A DNA stretch of 64,000 bases from contig NZ_CABVLY010000026.1 in assembly GCF_902498995.1 (NCBI RefSeq), positions 1 to 64,000 on the forward strand, in the 5' to 3' direction. Position numbers and translations under genes: made by a program. This document shows positions 43,082-53,661 of this stretch, piece by piece; the first letter of the stretch is position 1; every line of letters starts with the position of its first letter. This DNA is from Burkholderia anthina. GTDB taxonomy: Bacteria; Pseudomonadota; Gammaproteobacteria; Burkholderiales; Burkholderiaceae. The notes beneath the pieces were generated by a model that made no database searches, had not been told where the DNA came from, and was given only the letters and a program-made list of their open reading frames with translations.

Positions 43082-45168
43082 GATGCTCGCCCCTCTTCGC
43101 TGCCGTTACCGTTGCCGCTCGCGGCATCGCCGCCTTCGGCCGTCGCGCCGTCCGCCTCGGCCAGCGCTTCGGCTTCGGTTTCGGCCGACGCGTCCGCCGC
43201 GTCGACCAGCGTGTCGTCGCCGCCGTCGGCCTCTTCGTCGTCGTCGGCCGCGTCACCGCTCGTCACGGTCGGCGCGTCGAGCACGTTCAGCAGTCGCACC
43301 GATGCCTCGATCGTCAGCTCGTCGAGCGACATCACGTCGAGCAGCACGCGGGTGCCGCGCGCATGCACGCCGAGCCCCGGCACGTGCAGCAGCAGCGGGA
43401 TTTCCTCGAGACGCACGAGATCGCCCTTCACGACGCTCGCGACGACCTGCTTCTTCTGCTCCTGCGCGAGCCAGCGCAGGCACCAGAAGTACTCCATCCG
43501 GCGCTGGTAATCGGCATACGCGGTATAGGTGTCGTCGAAGCCCTGCACGACCGCGTACAGGTCGGCGTCCTTCGGCTTGAACGGCGCGGCGAGCTTCGCG
43601 GTGACGCCGTGCTGCACGCACGCGAGCAGCTGCCACTGGTTCACGAGGTCGACATAGCGGCGCAGCGGCGACGTGCTCCACGCATACTGCGCGACGCCGA
43701 GGCCTTCGTGCGGCGCGGCCGTCGTCTGCATCCGCGTGCGCTTCGGGCCCGGCGCGCCGAAACCGCGCTGCGAGCGGTAGATGCCCGGCACCGTGTGATC
43801 GTGCAGGAACGCGCCCCACGTCGAGTTCGCGAGGATCGCGAGCTCCGACACGATCAGGTCGAGCGGCGAGCCGCGGCGACGCGGCGTGATCGACACGTGC
43901 TCGCCTTCGACGTAGAAGTTGTAGTCGGTGTTGCGCTGCACTTCGCGCTTCAGGCCGTAGCCCGCGCGCGCAACCTGGCGCTTCTCGAACAGCGCCTGCG
44001 CGAGCGGCCACAGCACGGCGATGTCGTCCTTGTGCGGGTAGTCGCCGGTGCCGGCCGCGAGCGTCTCTTCGTTGACGAGTTCGTCGAGCGTGTTGTGACG
44101 CAGGTTGTTCTTCACGTACACGAGTTCGGCACGCGTCTCGTTCGCGACGATGTCCTGCGTGTCGCGATTGACGATGATGTACAGCGACAGCGCCGGGCGG
44201 TAGTCGCCCTCTTTCAGCGTGAACACGTCGACGACGTCGTCCGGCAGCATCGTGATCTTGTCGCCCGGCATGTAGACGGTCGACAGGCGCGCACGCGCGA
44301 TCGCATCGACCGCGTCGCCGCGCACGATGCCGAGCGCCGGCGCCGCGATGTGCACGCCGATCCGCACGCGACCGTCGGACAGGTGCTCGACCGAGAACGC
44401 ATCGTCGATTTCGGTCGTCGTGATGTCGTCGATCGAGAATGCCTGGACGTCCGCTCGCGGCAGGTCGTCCGGCAGCGCCCCGACCGTGACGGCCGGGAAG
44501 CCCGTGCCGTGCGGGAAAAATTCCGCGAGGAAACGCGCTTCATGCAGCGCGCGCGGCGACTCGATGCCGCCGCAGTCGAGCATCAGACGCGCCGGCGATA
44601 CGCCGCGCGCACCGGCCGCGGCCTCGAGCGCCTTGTATTCGATCGCGTTCTTGTCCGGCCGCGTCAGCAGCCCGAGCACCTTGCCCGCGAACGCTTCCGG
44701 CAGCTTGCCGGCCTTCAGTTCCTCTTCATACTGCGCCTGGACGAGCGCCTGCTGGCGCTTGCGCTCGAGCGATGCGAGCGCCATCTTGAGCTGCTCTTCC
44801 GGCGCGCGCTGGTACTGCCCGCGCCCCTTGCGGCGGAAATAGACGGGCGAGCCGTGCAGGCGCAACACGAGCGCCGCGCGCTCGACCGGGCCGTAGGCCG
44901 CACCGAAGTACTCCGCGGCCAGCGCCGTATAGGCGAACTCCTCGGCCGGCGCGCATTCCCACAGGAAATCCAGGTCGATCTGCTGCGCGGCCGTATCGGC
45001 TTCCTGCATCAGTTCGCCCGCGGCCGGCTTCTCGAATTCGATCAGCACGTCCTTTGCGCGTACCTTCGCCCGCCGCCCGCCGGGCAACTCGACCTGAAAT
45101 GCGTCGCCCTGGCGCGACAGCACGCTGCCCGCCTTGAAACTGCCCGATTCCTCGAAGAAAACGTTCAC
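43078..45168 (-). CDS. RNase II-family (RNB domain) exoribonuclease
   Basis: 696 residues. N-terminal cold-shock-like region, then the RNB catalytic domain (about 245-570) and a C-terminal S1-like part. The active-site stretch reads [14 protein letters not shown] (245-258): D247, D255 and D256 match the E. coli RNase II Asp201, Asp209 and Asp210, but E253 replaces Asp207. [17 protein letters not shown] is the second hallmark motif. The last 60 residues are acidic and low complexity. It degrades single-stranded RNA from the 3' end; activity with the substituted residue is inferred. It heads the unit rnb-aroE-mtgA. Confidence 0.9.
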   Translation of the reverse strand: MNVFFEESGSFKAGSVLSRQGDAFQVELPGGRRAKVRAKDVLIEFEKPAAGELMQEADTAAQQIDLDFLWECAPAEEFAYTALAAEYFGAAYGPVERAALVLRLHGSPVYFRRKGRGQYQRAPEEQLKMALASLERKRQQALVQAQYEEELKAGKLPEAFAGKVLGLLTRPDKNAIEYKALEAAAGARGVSPARLMLDCGGIESPRALHEARFLAEFFPHGTGFPAVTVGALPDDLPRADVQAFSIDDITTTEIDDAFSVEHLSDGRVRIGVHIAAPALGIVRGDAVDAIARARLSTVYMPGDKITMLPDDVVDVFTLKEGDYRPALSLYIIVNRDTQDIVANETRAELVYVKNNLRHNTLDELVNEETLAAGTGDYPHKDDIAVLWPLAQALFEKRQVARAGYGLKREVQRNTDYNFYVEGEHVSITPRRRGSPLDLIVSELAILANSTWGAFLHDHTVPGIYRSQRGFGAPGPKRTRMQTTAAPHEGLGVAQYAWSTSPLRRYVDLVNQWQLLACVQHGVTAKLAAPFKPKDADLYAVVQGFDDTYTAYADYQRRMEYFWCLRWLAQEQKKQVVASVVKGDLVRLEEIPLLLHVPGLGVHARGTRVLLDVMSLDELTIEASVRLLNVLDAPTVTSGDAADDDEEADGGDDTLVDAADASAETEAEALAEADGATAEGGDAASGNGNGSEEGRAS

Positions 45169-45249
45169 TCAGTACTCTCGTTCAGACTGCCGGGCGCCGC
45201 ATCGGCGGCGCCGCATGATGATGGGAATTCGATCGGCATGACGCCGGGT

Positions 45250-45819
45250 TCATGACGTTCTGTCGTCGCAAAAAGCGAGAACGTCGTCGACATAGTCGGC
45301 AAATTCGCTGATTCCGTGATCGCTGCCTTCGATCACGCGCGTCTTCGCGCCCGGGTAATGGGCGAGCATCTCGCGGTAGTCGAGCACTTCGTCGCCGGTC
45401 GCCGCGAACAGATAGTAGCGTTCGGGCCGCGAAATCGCCGGCACGCGCAGCGCATCGAGCTCGTCCAGGTGCCGGCGCTCGACGACGATCGACCCGCCGC
45501 CGTGCCACAGCGGCTGTTCGCCCAGATAGTGTTCGAGATCGCGCTGCGGCACGATCGCCGGATTCAGCAGCACCGCCTTCCAGCCGTGCTTTTCCGCCAG
45601 CCAGGTCGCGTAGTAGCCGCCGAGCGAGCTGCCGATCACCGTCACGTCGCGCGCACCGGCCACCTCGGCCTCCGCGACGGCGATCGCGTCGAGCGGCGAC
45701 ACCGACAGCGACGGGCAGCGCCACTCGCTCGTGCGGCCGAGTTCGGCCATGTGCGCGGCGAGCAGCCGCGACTTCTGCGACTCCGGTGACGAGCGGAACC
45801 CGTGCAGATACAGGATCAC
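45250..45819 (-). CDS. YqiA-like alpha/beta-hydrolase (esterase)
   Basis: 189 residues from a GTG at 45819 that overlaps the mpl stop as GTGA. The start MILYLHGFRSSP is the strand and oxyanion loop of this family; the nucleophile is S65 in VIGSSLGGYYA, and a late EGSDHGISEF carries the His. YqiA-type esterases are small cytoplasmic hydrolases of unknown natural substrate. The gene follows mpl and precedes the RNase II-like gene by 81 bases. Confidence 0.9.
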   Translation of the reverse strand: MILYLHGFRSSPESQKSRLLAAHMAELGRTSEWRCPSLSVSPLDAIAVAEAEVAGARDVTVIGSSLGGYYATWLAEKHGWKAVLLNPAIVPQRDLEHYLGEQPLWHGGGSIVVERRHLDELDALRVPAISRPERYYLFAATGDEVLDYREMLAHYPGAKTRVIEGSDHGISEFADYVDDVLAFCDDRTS

Positions 45820-47201
45820 GCACGGCTCCCGAGCGCGTCGAGCAGCTTCTGGTGCACGCCGCCGAAACCGCCGTTGCTCATCACGAGCACGTGGTCGCCC
45901 GGACGCGCGGCCTCGACGACCGACTTCACCAGCAGATGCAGATCGTCGAACGCGCGCGCCTTGTCGCCGAGCGGCGCGAGCGCATCGCCGAGGTTCCAGC
46001 CGAGCGCATCGCGCCCGGTCGGCGCGCCGTAGCCGAACACCAGATCGGCGTCGGCGAGGCTCGCCGGCAGTTGCGCCTTCATCACGCCGAGCTTCATCGT
46101 GTTCGAGCGCGGCTCGAGCACGGCGAGGATGCGGGAATTCTGGCGGCCGATTCGTGCGCGAAGGCCGGCGATCGTGGTTTCGATCGCGGTCGGATGGTGC
46201 GCGAAGTCGTCGTAGACGGTCACGCCGTCGACGCTGCCGCGCACTTCCATGCGCCGCTTCACGTTGCGGAACGACGCGAGGGATTCGGCCGCCTGCGCGG
46301 GCGGCACGCCGACGTGGCGCGCGGCCGCGAGCGCCGCGAGCGCGTTCATCCGGTTGTGATCGCCTTGCACCTGCCACGCGACTTCGCCGACGCGCTCGGC
46401 GTGGCGATACACCGCGAAGCGCTCATCGACCGGCACGCCGTCCTCGGCCGGCAACGCCTGCCAGCCGCCGTCGACGCCGAAGCGCTCGACTTCGCTCCAG
46501 CAGCCGCGCGCGAGCACGCGCTCGAGCGCATCCGAGCGGCCGTTCATGACGATGCGGCCGACGCCCGGCACGGTGCGCACGAGATGATGGAATTGCGTTT
46601 CGATCGCGGCGAGATCCGGGAAGATGTCGGCGTGATCGAATTCGAGATTGTTGAGCACCGCGGTGCGCGGCCGGTAATGGACGAACTTCGAGCGCTTGTC
46701 GAAGAACGCCGTGTCGTATTCGTCGGCCTCGATCACGAAGAAGCTCGAATCGGTCAGCCGCGCCGACACGCCGAAATTCAGCGGCACGCCGCCGATCAGG
46801 AAACCCGGGTTCAGGCCCGCATCCTCCAGCAGCCATGCGAGCATCGACGACGTGGTCGTCTTGCCGTGCGTGCCCGCGACCGCCAGCACCCACTTGCCCG
46901 CCAGCACGTGCTCGCCAAGCCATTGCGGGCCGGATACGTACGGCAGGCCGCGATCGAGGATCGCCTCCATCAGCGGATTGCCGCGCGTGACGACGTTGCC
47001 GATCACGAACAGGTCGGGCTTCAGGTCGATCTGCTCGGCGCCGTAGCCCTCGATCAGCTTGATGCCCTGCGCCTCGAGCTGCGTGCTCATCGGCGGATAG
47101 ACGCCCGCGTCGCAACCCGTCACCGTGTGGCCCGCCTCGCGCGCGAGCACGGCAAGACCGCCCATGAAGGTGCCGCAGATGCCAAGAATGTGGATGTGCA
47201 T
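45816..47201 (-). CDS. mpl: UDP-N-acetylmuramate:L-alanyl-gamma-D-glutamyl-meso-diaminopimelate ligase
   Basis: 461 residues. Mpl reattaches the recycled murein tripeptide to UDP-MurNAc. The N-terminal motif HIHILGICGTFMGGLA is the Rossmann-like UDP-binding start, GTHGKTTT (110-117) is the ATP loop of Mur ligases, and DDFAHHPTAI and EPRSNTMK are later signatures. It works on products of the murein recycling that AmpD at 62.1-62.7 kb generates. It is divergent from the nucleotidyltransferase-like gene with a 245-base spacer. Confidence 0.96.
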   Translation of the reverse strand: MHIHILGICGTFMGGLAVLAREAGHTVTGCDAGVYPPMSTQLEAQGIKLIEGYGAEQIDLKPDLFVIGNVVTRGNPLMEAILDRGLPYVSGPQWLGEHVLAGKWVLAVAGTHGKTTTSSMLAWLLEDAGLNPGFLIGGVPLNFGVSARLTDSSFFVIEADEYDTAFFDKRSKFVHYRPRTAVLNNLEFDHADIFPDLAAIETQFHHLVRTVPGVGRIVMNGRSDALERVLARGCWSEVERFGVDGGWQALPAEDGVPVDERFAVYRHAERVGEVAWQVQGDHNRMNALAALAAARHVGVPPAQAAESLASFRNVKRRMEVRGSVDGVTVYDDFAHHPTAIETTIAGLRARIGRQNSRILAVLEPRSNTMKLGVMKAQLPASLADADLVFGYGAPTGRDALGWNLGDALAPLGDKARAFDDLHLLVKSVVEAARPGDHVLVMSNGGFGGVHQKLLDALGSRA

Positions 47202-47446
47202 AGATGAATGCTTTCGCGCCGCCGGGCGCCGTCGATTCGGAAAGGAAGGTCAGCGGCGCACCGGACAGGCCGTGCGGCCGACGTCCGGTCAACGACTTTC
47301 GCCGCGACACAAAGACCGTCATTGTAACTGACGGCCTGCCGTGCCCGGCGGCCCGAACGATGGATGCGGGTGCCGGCCGGCGCGGCGGGCGGCGCGCGGC
47401 CGCAGCGCGTTCGGGCATGGCAGCGATCGAGTATGATTGCCGGATC

Positions 47447-48091
47447 ATGTCTCGCAAACCCCTTGTCGACCCGCGGCGCGCCCGCGAGGAAATCGCCCAG
47501 TCCGCCGCCCGCCTGATCGCGGAAGACGGCCTCGATTACGCCAGCGCAAAACGCAAGGCCGCGCGCCAGCTATTCGGCGACACGCGCGTTGCCGGCGAAT
47601 GGCTGCCGGATAACGATCTGATCGAGGAAGAACTGCGCGAGTACCTCGCCCTGTTCCAGAGCGACACGCAACCGGACGAGCTGCGCCGGCTGCGCGAAAT
47701 CGCGCTGGACTGGATGCGCCGGCTCGCCGAGTTCAATCCGTATGTAACGGGCGCGGTGCTGAACGGCACCGCGAACGCGCATTCGGACATCCATTTGCAG
47801 ATATTCACCGACAACCCGAAGGACGTCGCGATCTACCTGCTGAACCAGAACGTTCAGTACGACGTGTCCGAGACGCGGCATTTCGCCGGTCGCGCCGACG
47901 TCGAGACGCTCAGCTTCCTGTGGCGCCCGCGGCGCGACGTGGACGCGATCGGCATTCACGTCGCGCTCTACGCGAGCGACGACCTGCGCGGCGCGGTCAA
48001 GGCCGACGCACGTGGCCGGGTCGCCCGCGCGGACGCTGCCGCATTGCGCGCGCTCGTCGAGGCAGGCAACGCCCCTTCCGAACCGGAATGA
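47447..48091 (+). CDS. Nucleotidyltransferase-like protein of unknown function
   Basis: 214 residues from ATG at 47447. The N-terminal third is helical (SAARLIAEDGLDYASAKRKA), the middle has a possible nucleotidyltransferase palm: TGAVLNGTANAHSDIHLQIF, in which a G-(T/S)-x-(4-5)-D-x-(H/D) pattern can be seen. The C-terminal part resembles no known domain. No function is known. It is well conserved in arrangement before the TlpA-like gene, whose start follows after 7 bases, and is divergent from mpl. Confidence 0.8.
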   Translation: MSRKPLVDPRRAREEIAQSAARLIAEDGLDYASAKRKAARQLFGDTRVAGEWLPDNDLIEEELREYLALFQSDTQPDELRRLREIALDWMRRLAEFNPYVTGAVLNGTANAHSDIHLQIFTDNPKDVAIYLLNQNVQYDVSETRHFAGRADVETLSFLWRPRRDVDAIGIHVALYASDDLRGAVKADARGRVARADAAALRALVEAGNAPSEPE

Positions 48092-48098
48092 TTCAACG

Positions 48099-48650
48099 AT
48101 GATGATGAAACGCATGTTGGCGCTCGCGATCGTCGCGGCCGCCGCCGTCGCCGGCGGGATCGCCGCCGGCCATTGGTTCCACGGCGACAGCGCCGACGAC
48201 GGCGTCGCCGTCGCCGCGCCCGCGCAGGGCAGCCCGGTCGATCAGCTCTGGGCCGCGTCGCTCACGGGCGTCGACGGCAAGCCCGCGTCGCTCGCGTCGT
48301 TCAAGGGCCAGAAAGTGGTCGTCAACTTCTGGGCGTCGTGGTGCGGCCCGTGCGTCGAGGAGATGCCGGAGCTCGTCGCGCTGTCGCATCAATACAAGCA
48401 GAAAGGCATCCGCTTCATCGGGATCGGCGTCGATTCCGACCAGAACGTGAAGAACTTCCTGCAGAAGGTGAAGGTCGACTACCCGGTTTTCGTCAGTGGT
48501 TACGCGGGCGCCGATCTGGCCCGTAATTTCGGAAATACCGCCGGCGCGCTGCCGTTTACGGTCGTCATCGACGAAACCGGCAAGATTCGCGAGACAAAAT
48601 TGGGACAAATCCAGCCGGCCGAGCTGAAAAAGACCCTCGACGCGTTGTGA
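48099..48650 (+). CDS. TlpA-like thiol:disulfide oxidoreductase
   Basis: 183 residues from ATG at 48099 (two more ATG codons follow at once). A membrane anchor or signal covers residues 4-24. The thioredoxin fold carries NFWASWCGPCVEEMPEL with the active-site pair C82-C85, and FIGIGVDSDQN and LPFTVVIDETGKI. TlpA/ResA-type proteins reduce periplasmic disulfides, for example during cytochrome c assembly. It follows the nucleotidyltransferase-like gene by 7 bases and is 194 bases before aroQ. Confidence 0.93.
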   Translation: MMMKRMLALAIVAAAAVAGGIAAGHWFHGDSADDGVAVAAPAQGSPVDQLWAASLTGVDGKPASLASFKGQKVVVNFWASWCGPCVEEMPELVALSHQYKQKGIRFIGIGVDSDQNVKNFLQKVKVDYPVFVSGYAGADLARNFGNTAGALPFTVVIDETGKIRETKLGQIQPAELKKTLDAL

Positions 48651-48844
48651 TCGGCCGGAACGGCCGTCCGCACGTTGGCGGCGATTTGTGCGTCGATCGC
48701 CGCAATTTCACGTCAATTCGCCGATACTTTGCATCCGCACCGGTAATTCTTGCAGGCCCGGCGCGCCCGGCCGTTCGGCAAAACTAGACAAAATTCTCTA
48801 AATAGCGCTAAAGTTCGCGCAATTCCGCAGAAATAGAAGCGACC

Positions 48845-49297
48845 ATGACACGATTGCTGGTGCTGCACGGCCCCAACCTGAACCTTCTCGGCACCCGGGA
48901 ACCGGAGGTGTACGGCCACGTCACGCTGGCGCAGATCGATCAGGCGCTTGCCGCGCGCGCCCAGGAAGCGGGTGCCGAGCTGTCGTCGTTCCAGAGCAAC
49001 CATGAAGGCGCGCTCGTCGACCGCATCCAGGCCGCACGGCAGGAACAAACCGACTTCATCCTGATCAATCCGGCCGCGTATACGCACACGAGCGTCGCGA
49101 TCCGGGACGCGATCGCCGGCGTTGGCATCCCGTTCGTCGAGATTCACCTGTCGAACGTGCACCGCCGCGAAGCGTTCAGGCATCACTCCTACTTTTCCGA
49201 CCAGGCCGAAGGCGTGATCTGCGGGCTGGGCTGGAAAGGTTATCTGTACGCGCTCGAGTACGCGCTGGACAAGCTGCAAGGCGCGTCGCGCGGCTGA
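48845..49297 (+). CDS. aroQ: 3-dehydroquinate dehydratase, type II
   Basis: 150 residues. AroQ converts 3-dehydroquinate to 3-dehydroshikimate. The short dodecameric type-II enzyme has [17 protein letters not shown] at its start, the loop residues [11 protein letters not shown], and [16 protein letters not shown] with the catalytic His, then [15 protein letters not shown]. It precedes accB by 65 bases, the gene order aroQ-accB-accC being widely conserved. An AT-rich spacer (48780-48840) with AAAACTAGACAAAATTC lies before the start and may hold its promoter. Confidence 0.97.
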   Translation: MTRLLVLHGPNLNLLGTREPEVYGHVTLAQIDQALAARAQEAGAELSSFQSNHEGALVDRIQAARQEQTDFILINPAAYTHTSVAIRDAIAGVGIPFVEIHLSNVHRREAFRHHSYFSDQAEGVICGLGWKGYLYALEYALDKLQGASRG

Positions 49298-49362
49298 TTT
49301 CGCGATCTAGATTCAGCGCCGGTCCCGCCCGGCGCTTTCACGTATTGAAAGGGGAATTCCCG

Positions 49363-49848
49363 ATGGATCTTCGTAAGCTGAAAACTCTGATCGACCTCGT
49401 TTCCGAATCCGGCATCTCGGAACTGGAAGTGACGGAGGGCGAAGGCAAGGTGCGTATCGTCAAGCACGAACCGCCGGTCTACGTACAGCCGGCGGGCGGA
49501 TTCATTCCGCAGGTCAGCATGCCCGTGCCCTCCGCCGGTCAACCGATCGAAGGCTCGGCTACCGCAGCGGCCACCGGCACCGGTGCCGCAACTGCCGCGC
49601 CCGCCGTGCCGCAAGGCCACATCGTGACGTCGCCGATGGTCGGCACGTTCTACCGCGCACCGTCGCCGGGCGCGGATCCGTTCACCCAGGTCGGTGACAC
49701 GGTCAAGGAAGGCCAGACCATCTGCATCATCGAAGCGATGAAGCTGCTCAACGAGATCGAGTCGGACAAGGCCGGCGTGATCAAGGAAATCCTCGTCGAG
49801 AACGGCCAGGCCGTCGAATACGGCCAGCCGCTTTTCGTGATCGGCTAA
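49363..49848 (+). CDS. accB: Biotin carboxyl carrier protein of acetyl-CoA carboxylase
   Basis: 161 residues from ATG at 49363 (AGGGG 12 bases upstream). The N-terminal 35 residues are the region that contacts the carboxylase, followed by a Pro/Ala/Thr-rich linker (about 48-84) and the biotinyl domain (87-161). The biotin-accepting lysine is K127 in EAMKLLNE. AccB carries carboxybiotin between AccC and the AccAD transferase in fatty acid synthesis. accC follows after 84 bases. Confidence 0.97.
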   Translation: MDLRKLKTLIDLVSESGISELEVTEGEGKVRIVKHEPPVYVQPAGGFIPQVSMPVPSAGQPIEGSATAAATGTGAATAAPAVPQGHIVTSPMVGTFYRAPSPGADPFTQVGDTVKEGQTICIIEAMKLLNEIESDKAGVIKEILVENGQAVEYGQPLFVIG

Positions 49849-49932
49849 GCCCGCCGCGCGGCCTGCCGGCCGCGCGCCGCCGATGCTCGCCAGGCGCCGT
49901 TCGCGCGTCCCTCGAAGAGACGAATACTCGCT

Positions 49933-51300
49933 ATGTTTGAAAAAATCCTCATTGCCAACCGCGGTGAAATCGCGCTGCGCATCCAGCGCGCGTGCCGCGA
50001 GCTCGGCGTCAAGACGGTGGTCGTCTACTCGGAAGCCGACAAGGAAGCCAAGTACGTGCGCCTCGCGGACGAAGCCGTCTGTATCGGCCCGGCTCCGTCG
50101 AACCTGAGCTACCTGAACATGCCGGCGCTGATCAGCGCCGCGGAAGTCACCGATGCCGAGGCGATCCACCCCGGCTACGGCTTCCTGTCGGAGAACGCCG
50201 ACTTCGCGGAACGCGTCGAGCAGTCGGGCTTCACGTTCATCGGCCCGCGCCCGGAAACGATCCGCATGATGGGTGACAAGGTCACCGCGAAGCAGACCAT
50301 GATCAAGACCGGCGTGCCGTGCGTGCCGGGCTCGGAAGGCGCGTTGCCGGACGATCCGAAGGAGATCGTGAAGATTGCGCGCACGATCGGCTATCCGGTG
50401 ATCATCAAGGCAGCCGGCGGCGGCGGCGGCCGCGGGATGCGTGTCGTGCACACCGAGGCTGCGCTCGTGAACGCAGTCAACATGACCCGCGAGGAAGCCG
50501 GCCGTGCGTTCGGCAACCCGCAGGTGTACATGGAGAAGTTTCTCGAGAACCCGCGCCACATCGAAATCCAGGTGCTGTCCGACGCGCACAAGAACGCGAT
50601 CTGGCTCGGCGAGCGCGACTGCTCGATGCAGCGCCGCCACCAGAAGGTGATCGAGGAAGCGCCGGCACCCGGCATTCCGCGCCGCCTGATCGACCGCATC
50701 GGCGACCGCTGCGCGGACGCATGCAAGAAGATGGGCTATCTCGGCGCGGGCACGTTCGAATTCCTGTACGAGAACAACGAGTTCTACTTCATCGAGATGA
50801 ACACGCGCGTGCAGGTCGAGCACCCGGTGTCGGAGATGATCACGGGCGTCGACATCGTGCAGGAACAGATCCGCATCGCGGCCGGCGAGAAGCTCGCGCT
50901 GCGCCAGCGCGACATCCAGTTCCGCGGCCATGCGATCGAATGCCGGATCAACGCCGAAGATCCGTTCAAGTTCACGCCGTCGCCGGGCCGGATCACGTCG
51001 TGGCATACGCCGGGCGGCCCCGGCGTGCGCGTCGACTCGCATGCCTACAATGGCTATTTCGTGCCGCCGAACTATGATTCGATGATCGGCAAGCTGATCA
51101 CCTACGGCGCAACGCGCGACCAGGCGATCCGCCGGATGCGCATCGCGCTGTCGGAAATGGTCGTCGAAGGCATCCAGACCAACATCCCGCTGCACCGCGA
51201 GCTGATGATCGACTCGAAGTTCGTCGAAGGCGGCACCAGCATCCACTACCTCGAACACCGGCTCGCCCAGAAGCAGCAGGCCGCACCGGAAGAAGCGTAA
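49933..51300 (+). CDS. accC: Acetyl-CoA carboxylase, biotin carboxylase subunit
   Basis: 455 residues. AccC carboxylates biotin on AccB using ATP and bicarbonate. The ATP-grasp fold has [11 protein letters not shown]-like start ([15 protein letters not shown]), the glycine loop [12 protein letters not shown], the metal/bicarbonate site [15 protein letters not shown] and the C-terminal [15 protein letters not shown]. Length is the normal one. prmA starts three bases after its stop. Confidence 0.98.
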   Translation: MFEKILIANRGEIALRIQRACRELGVKTVVVYSEADKEAKYVRLADEAVCIGPAPSNLSYLNMPALISAAEVTDAEAIHPGYGFLSENADFAERVEQSGFTFIGPRPETIRMMGDKVTAKQTMIKTGVPCVPGSEGALPDDPKEIVKIARTIGYPVIIKAAGGGGGRGMRVVHTEAALVNAVNMTREEAGRAFGNPQVYMEKFLENPRHIEIQVLSDAHKNAIWLGERDCSMQRRHQKVIEEAPAPGIPRRLIDRIGDRCADACKKMGYLGAGTFEFLYENNEFYFIEMNTRVQVEHPVSEMITGVDIVQEQIRIAAGEKLALRQRDIQFRGHAIECRINAEDPFKFTPSPGRITSWHTPGGPGVRVDSHAYNGYFVPPNYDSMIGKLITYGATRDQAIRRMRIALSEMVVEGIQTNIPLHRELMIDSKFVEGGTSIHYLEHRLAQKQQAAPEEA

Positions 51301-51303
51301 AGC

Positions 51304-52206
51304 ATGAGCTATCGCGAACTCGTCGTCGAACTGGCCCGTGAGCATGCGGAGGCGCTGTCCGACGCGCTGCTCGAACTGGGCGCGCTGTCGGTTTCCGTCG
51401 AGGACGCCGACGCCGACACGCCCGACGAACAGCCGCTCTTCGGCGAGCCGGGCCTCGTGCCGGATCGTACCGCGTGGCAGCACTCGCGCGTGATCGCGCT
51501 GCTGTCGCCCGATCAAGAGCCGGCCGTGCTGCTCGCGGCGGCCGCGAACGAAATCGGCGTCGCCGAGACGCCGAAGTTCGACGTTCGTGAAGTCGAGGAG
51601 CAGGACTGGGTGCGGCTCACGCAGTCGCAATTCGAGCCGATCCCGATCGGCGAGCGGATCTGGGTCGTACCGTCCTGGCACGACGCGCCCGATCCCGACG
51701 CGCTGATTCTCGAACTCGACCCCGGTCTTGCGTTCGGCACCGGCAGCCACCCGACCACGCGCCTGTGCATGGAATGGCTCGAGCAATCGGTGAAGCCCGG
51801 CCAGTCGGTGCTCGACTACGGCTGCGGCTCGGGCATTCTCGCGATCCTCGCGCAGAAATGCGGGGCGAACCCCGTCGTCGGCATCGATATCGATCCGCAG
51901 GCCGTCGAATCGGCCCGGCAGAACAGCGAACGCAACCGTGCGGAAGTCACGTACGGGCTGCCCGACGCATGCCCGGCCGGCGAGTTCGACATCGTCGTCG
52001 CGAACATCCTGTCGAACCCGCTGAAGCTGATGGCGTCGATGCTCGCGTCGAAGGTGAAACCGGGCGGCCGCATCGCGCTGTCGGGCGTGCTTGCCCGCCA
52101 GGCGGACGAAGTCGCGGCCGTCTATGCGCGCTACGTCGACATCTCGGTCTGGCGCGAACACGAAGGTTGGGTATGCCTCGCCGGAACCCGGCGGGAAAGC
52201 CATTAG
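51304..52206 (+). CDS. prmA: Ribosomal protein L11 methyltransferase
   Basis: 300 residues. PrmA trimethylates ribosomal protein L11. The N-terminal substrate-binding domain (about 1-90) precedes the AdoMet-dependent methyltransferase domain: [20 protein letters not shown], the AdoMet motif [13 protein letters not shown] (169-181), and [16 protein letters not shown] conserved C-terminal LAGTRR-type ending is present. The gene is in the accB-accC-prmA cluster and abuts accC. Confidence 0.97.
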   Translation: MSYRELVVELAREHAEALSDALLELGALSVSVEDADADTPDEQPLFGEPGLVPDRTAWQHSRVIALLSPDQEPAVLLAAAANEIGVAETPKFDVREVEEQDWVRLTQSQFEPIPIGERIWVVPSWHDAPDPDALILELDPGLAFGTGSHPTTRLCMEWLEQSVKPGQSVLDYGCGSGILAILAQKCGANPVVGIDIDPQAVESARQNSERNRAEVTYGLPDACPAGEFDIVVANILSNPLKLMASMLASKVKPGGRIALSGVLARQADEVAAVYARYVDISVWREHEGWVCLAGTRRESH

Positions 52207-52251
52207 AATAGCGCTGTCCCTCACTCTGGCCAGCAGGCCGCCCGGCTCGAC

Positions 52252-53589
52252 ATGCTTCTTGCGACGCGCTGCCCTCATTGCGAAACCGTCTTCCGGCTGC
52301 AGCAGGAACAGCTCTCGCTGCATGACGGGCTCGTGCGCTGCGGGCACTGCCAGCAGGTCTTCAACGCGTCGCAATCGCTCGTTCCCGAACTGGCGCAGCA
52401 GCCCGAGCCGGCGCTGACCGAAGCGGCACCGGCCGAGCCGGCTGCCGCCGGCACGCAACACGACACCGCGCCGGCGCGCCTCTTCACCGCCGATGCGCCC
52501 GCCAAACCGGCGCCCGCCGATGCCGACTACAAGCCGGAAGGCTGGGACATGTGGGCGCCGTGGCTCGACGCCGGCGTCGCCCCGTCTTTGCAGCACAACG
52601 TGCAGACCGTGCGCACCGAACCGCTGGTGCCGCTGGCGCTGCCGGCCACGGAGGCCGGCGTCGTTCACCTGACCGGCACGCCCGCGCCGATCTCGCCCGC
52701 CCCTGCCGAACCGCACGCTTTCACGTCCACCGCTCAACCGGCCGAACCGGAGCCGACTCCGTACGAAACCGGTGAGTCGTCCGTACCGTCGGCCGGGCAC
52801 GACCCGCGCGAACCGCGCTTCGTCGCCCACACTCCGTCGGATGCCGATGCACAGGTTGCCGCCGATGCGGCCGAACCCGTCGGCAACGCACACTTCGCCG
52901 CGCCCGACGACGAACGCGCGCCGCGCGAACCGCGCTTCGCATTCACGCCGGTGCGAGCGGCGCCGGAACCGAGCATCCACTCGGACGAACCCGCCGCCGC
53001 GCCGGCCGCGACCGCCGACGAACCCGCCGTACCGTTCCCCGCCACGCTGACCGACGACGACCGCCCGCACTTCGCCGTCACGCGCGAGACACCCGCACCG
53101 CGGCAACGCGGGGTGATCGGCGGCTTCTTCGGCGGCCTGGTCGCCGCCGCGCTCGCGGTGCTGCTCGTCGCACAGCTCGCATGGTGGCAGCGTGAGGCGC
53201 TGATGATCCATTGGCCCGTCACGCAGGACTGGTTCCGGCAGGCGTGCGCGCCGCTCGGCTGCACGGTCGCGCCGCCGCGCGCGATCAACGGCCTGCGGCT
53301 CGACGCGACCGACCTGCGCCAGCTCGACGGCCCGCGCGTGCTGGAACTGAAGGTGCCGCTGACGAACCGCTACCGCGTCGCGCTCGCGTACCCGTCGCTC
53401 GAGCTCACGCTGCTCGACGATACCAATCACGTGACCGTGCGCCGCGTGCTCGCGCCGCGCGACTACGTGCGCCCGGGCACGCCGATCGACGCCGGGTTGC
53501 CGGCCGGCACGACGCAGACGATGGTCGTGCGTCTCGAAACGAACGGCACGCCCGCATCGAATTTCCGCGTCCAGATCTTCTATCCGTGA
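52252..53589 (+). CDS. Zinc-ribbon, DUF3426-domain membrane protein
   Basis: 445 residues. An N-terminal MJ0042-type zinc ribbon has C7-x-x-C10 and C30-x-x-C33. About residues 50-280 are Pro/Ala/Glu rich and low complexity, one membrane segment lies at about 287-310 (GVIGGFFGGLVAAALAVLLV), and a DUF3426 domain ends the protein (LEVKVPL-like strands: RVLELKVPLTNRY, TLLDDTNHVTVRRVL). The family is found in this position in beta-proteobacteria and its role is unknown; envelope or regulatory functions have been suggested only by its zinc ribbon plus membrane layout. Confidence 0.9.
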   Translation: MLLATRCPHCETVFRLQQEQLSLHDGLVRCGHCQQVFNASQSLVPELAQQPEPALTEAAPAEPAAAGTQHDTAPARLFTADAPAKPAPADADYKPEGWDMWAPWLDAGVAPSLQHNVQTVRTEPLVPLALPATEAGVVHLTGTPAPISPAPAEPHAFTSTAQPAEPEPTPYETGESSVPSAGHDPREPRFVAHTPSDADAQVAADAAEPVGNAHFAAPDDERAPREPRFAFTPVRAAPEPSIHSDEPAAAPAATADEPAVPFPATLTDDDRPHFAVTRETPAPRQRGVIGGFFGGLVAAALAVLLVAQLAWWQREALMIHWPVTQDWFRQACAPLGCTVAPPRAINGLRLDATDLRQLDGPRVLELKVPLTNRYRVALAYPSLELTLLDDTNHVTVRRVLAPRDYVRPGTPIDAGLPAGTTQTMVVRLETNGTPASNFRVQIFYP

Positions 53590-53661
53590 CGCACCGCGGC
53601 GCGCGCATGCGCGCCGTCTCAACCCGCGCGCCCGAGGGGCGCGCTAATTCGGAGCACGAAC

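Noticed and set aside
49240-53622. An open frame of about 1460 codons on the strand opposite accB, accC, prmA and the zinc-ribbon gene.
   Set aside because: Arg/His-rich shadow frame expected from 67-68 % GC and the codon bias of real genes on the other strand; no domain or ribosome site.
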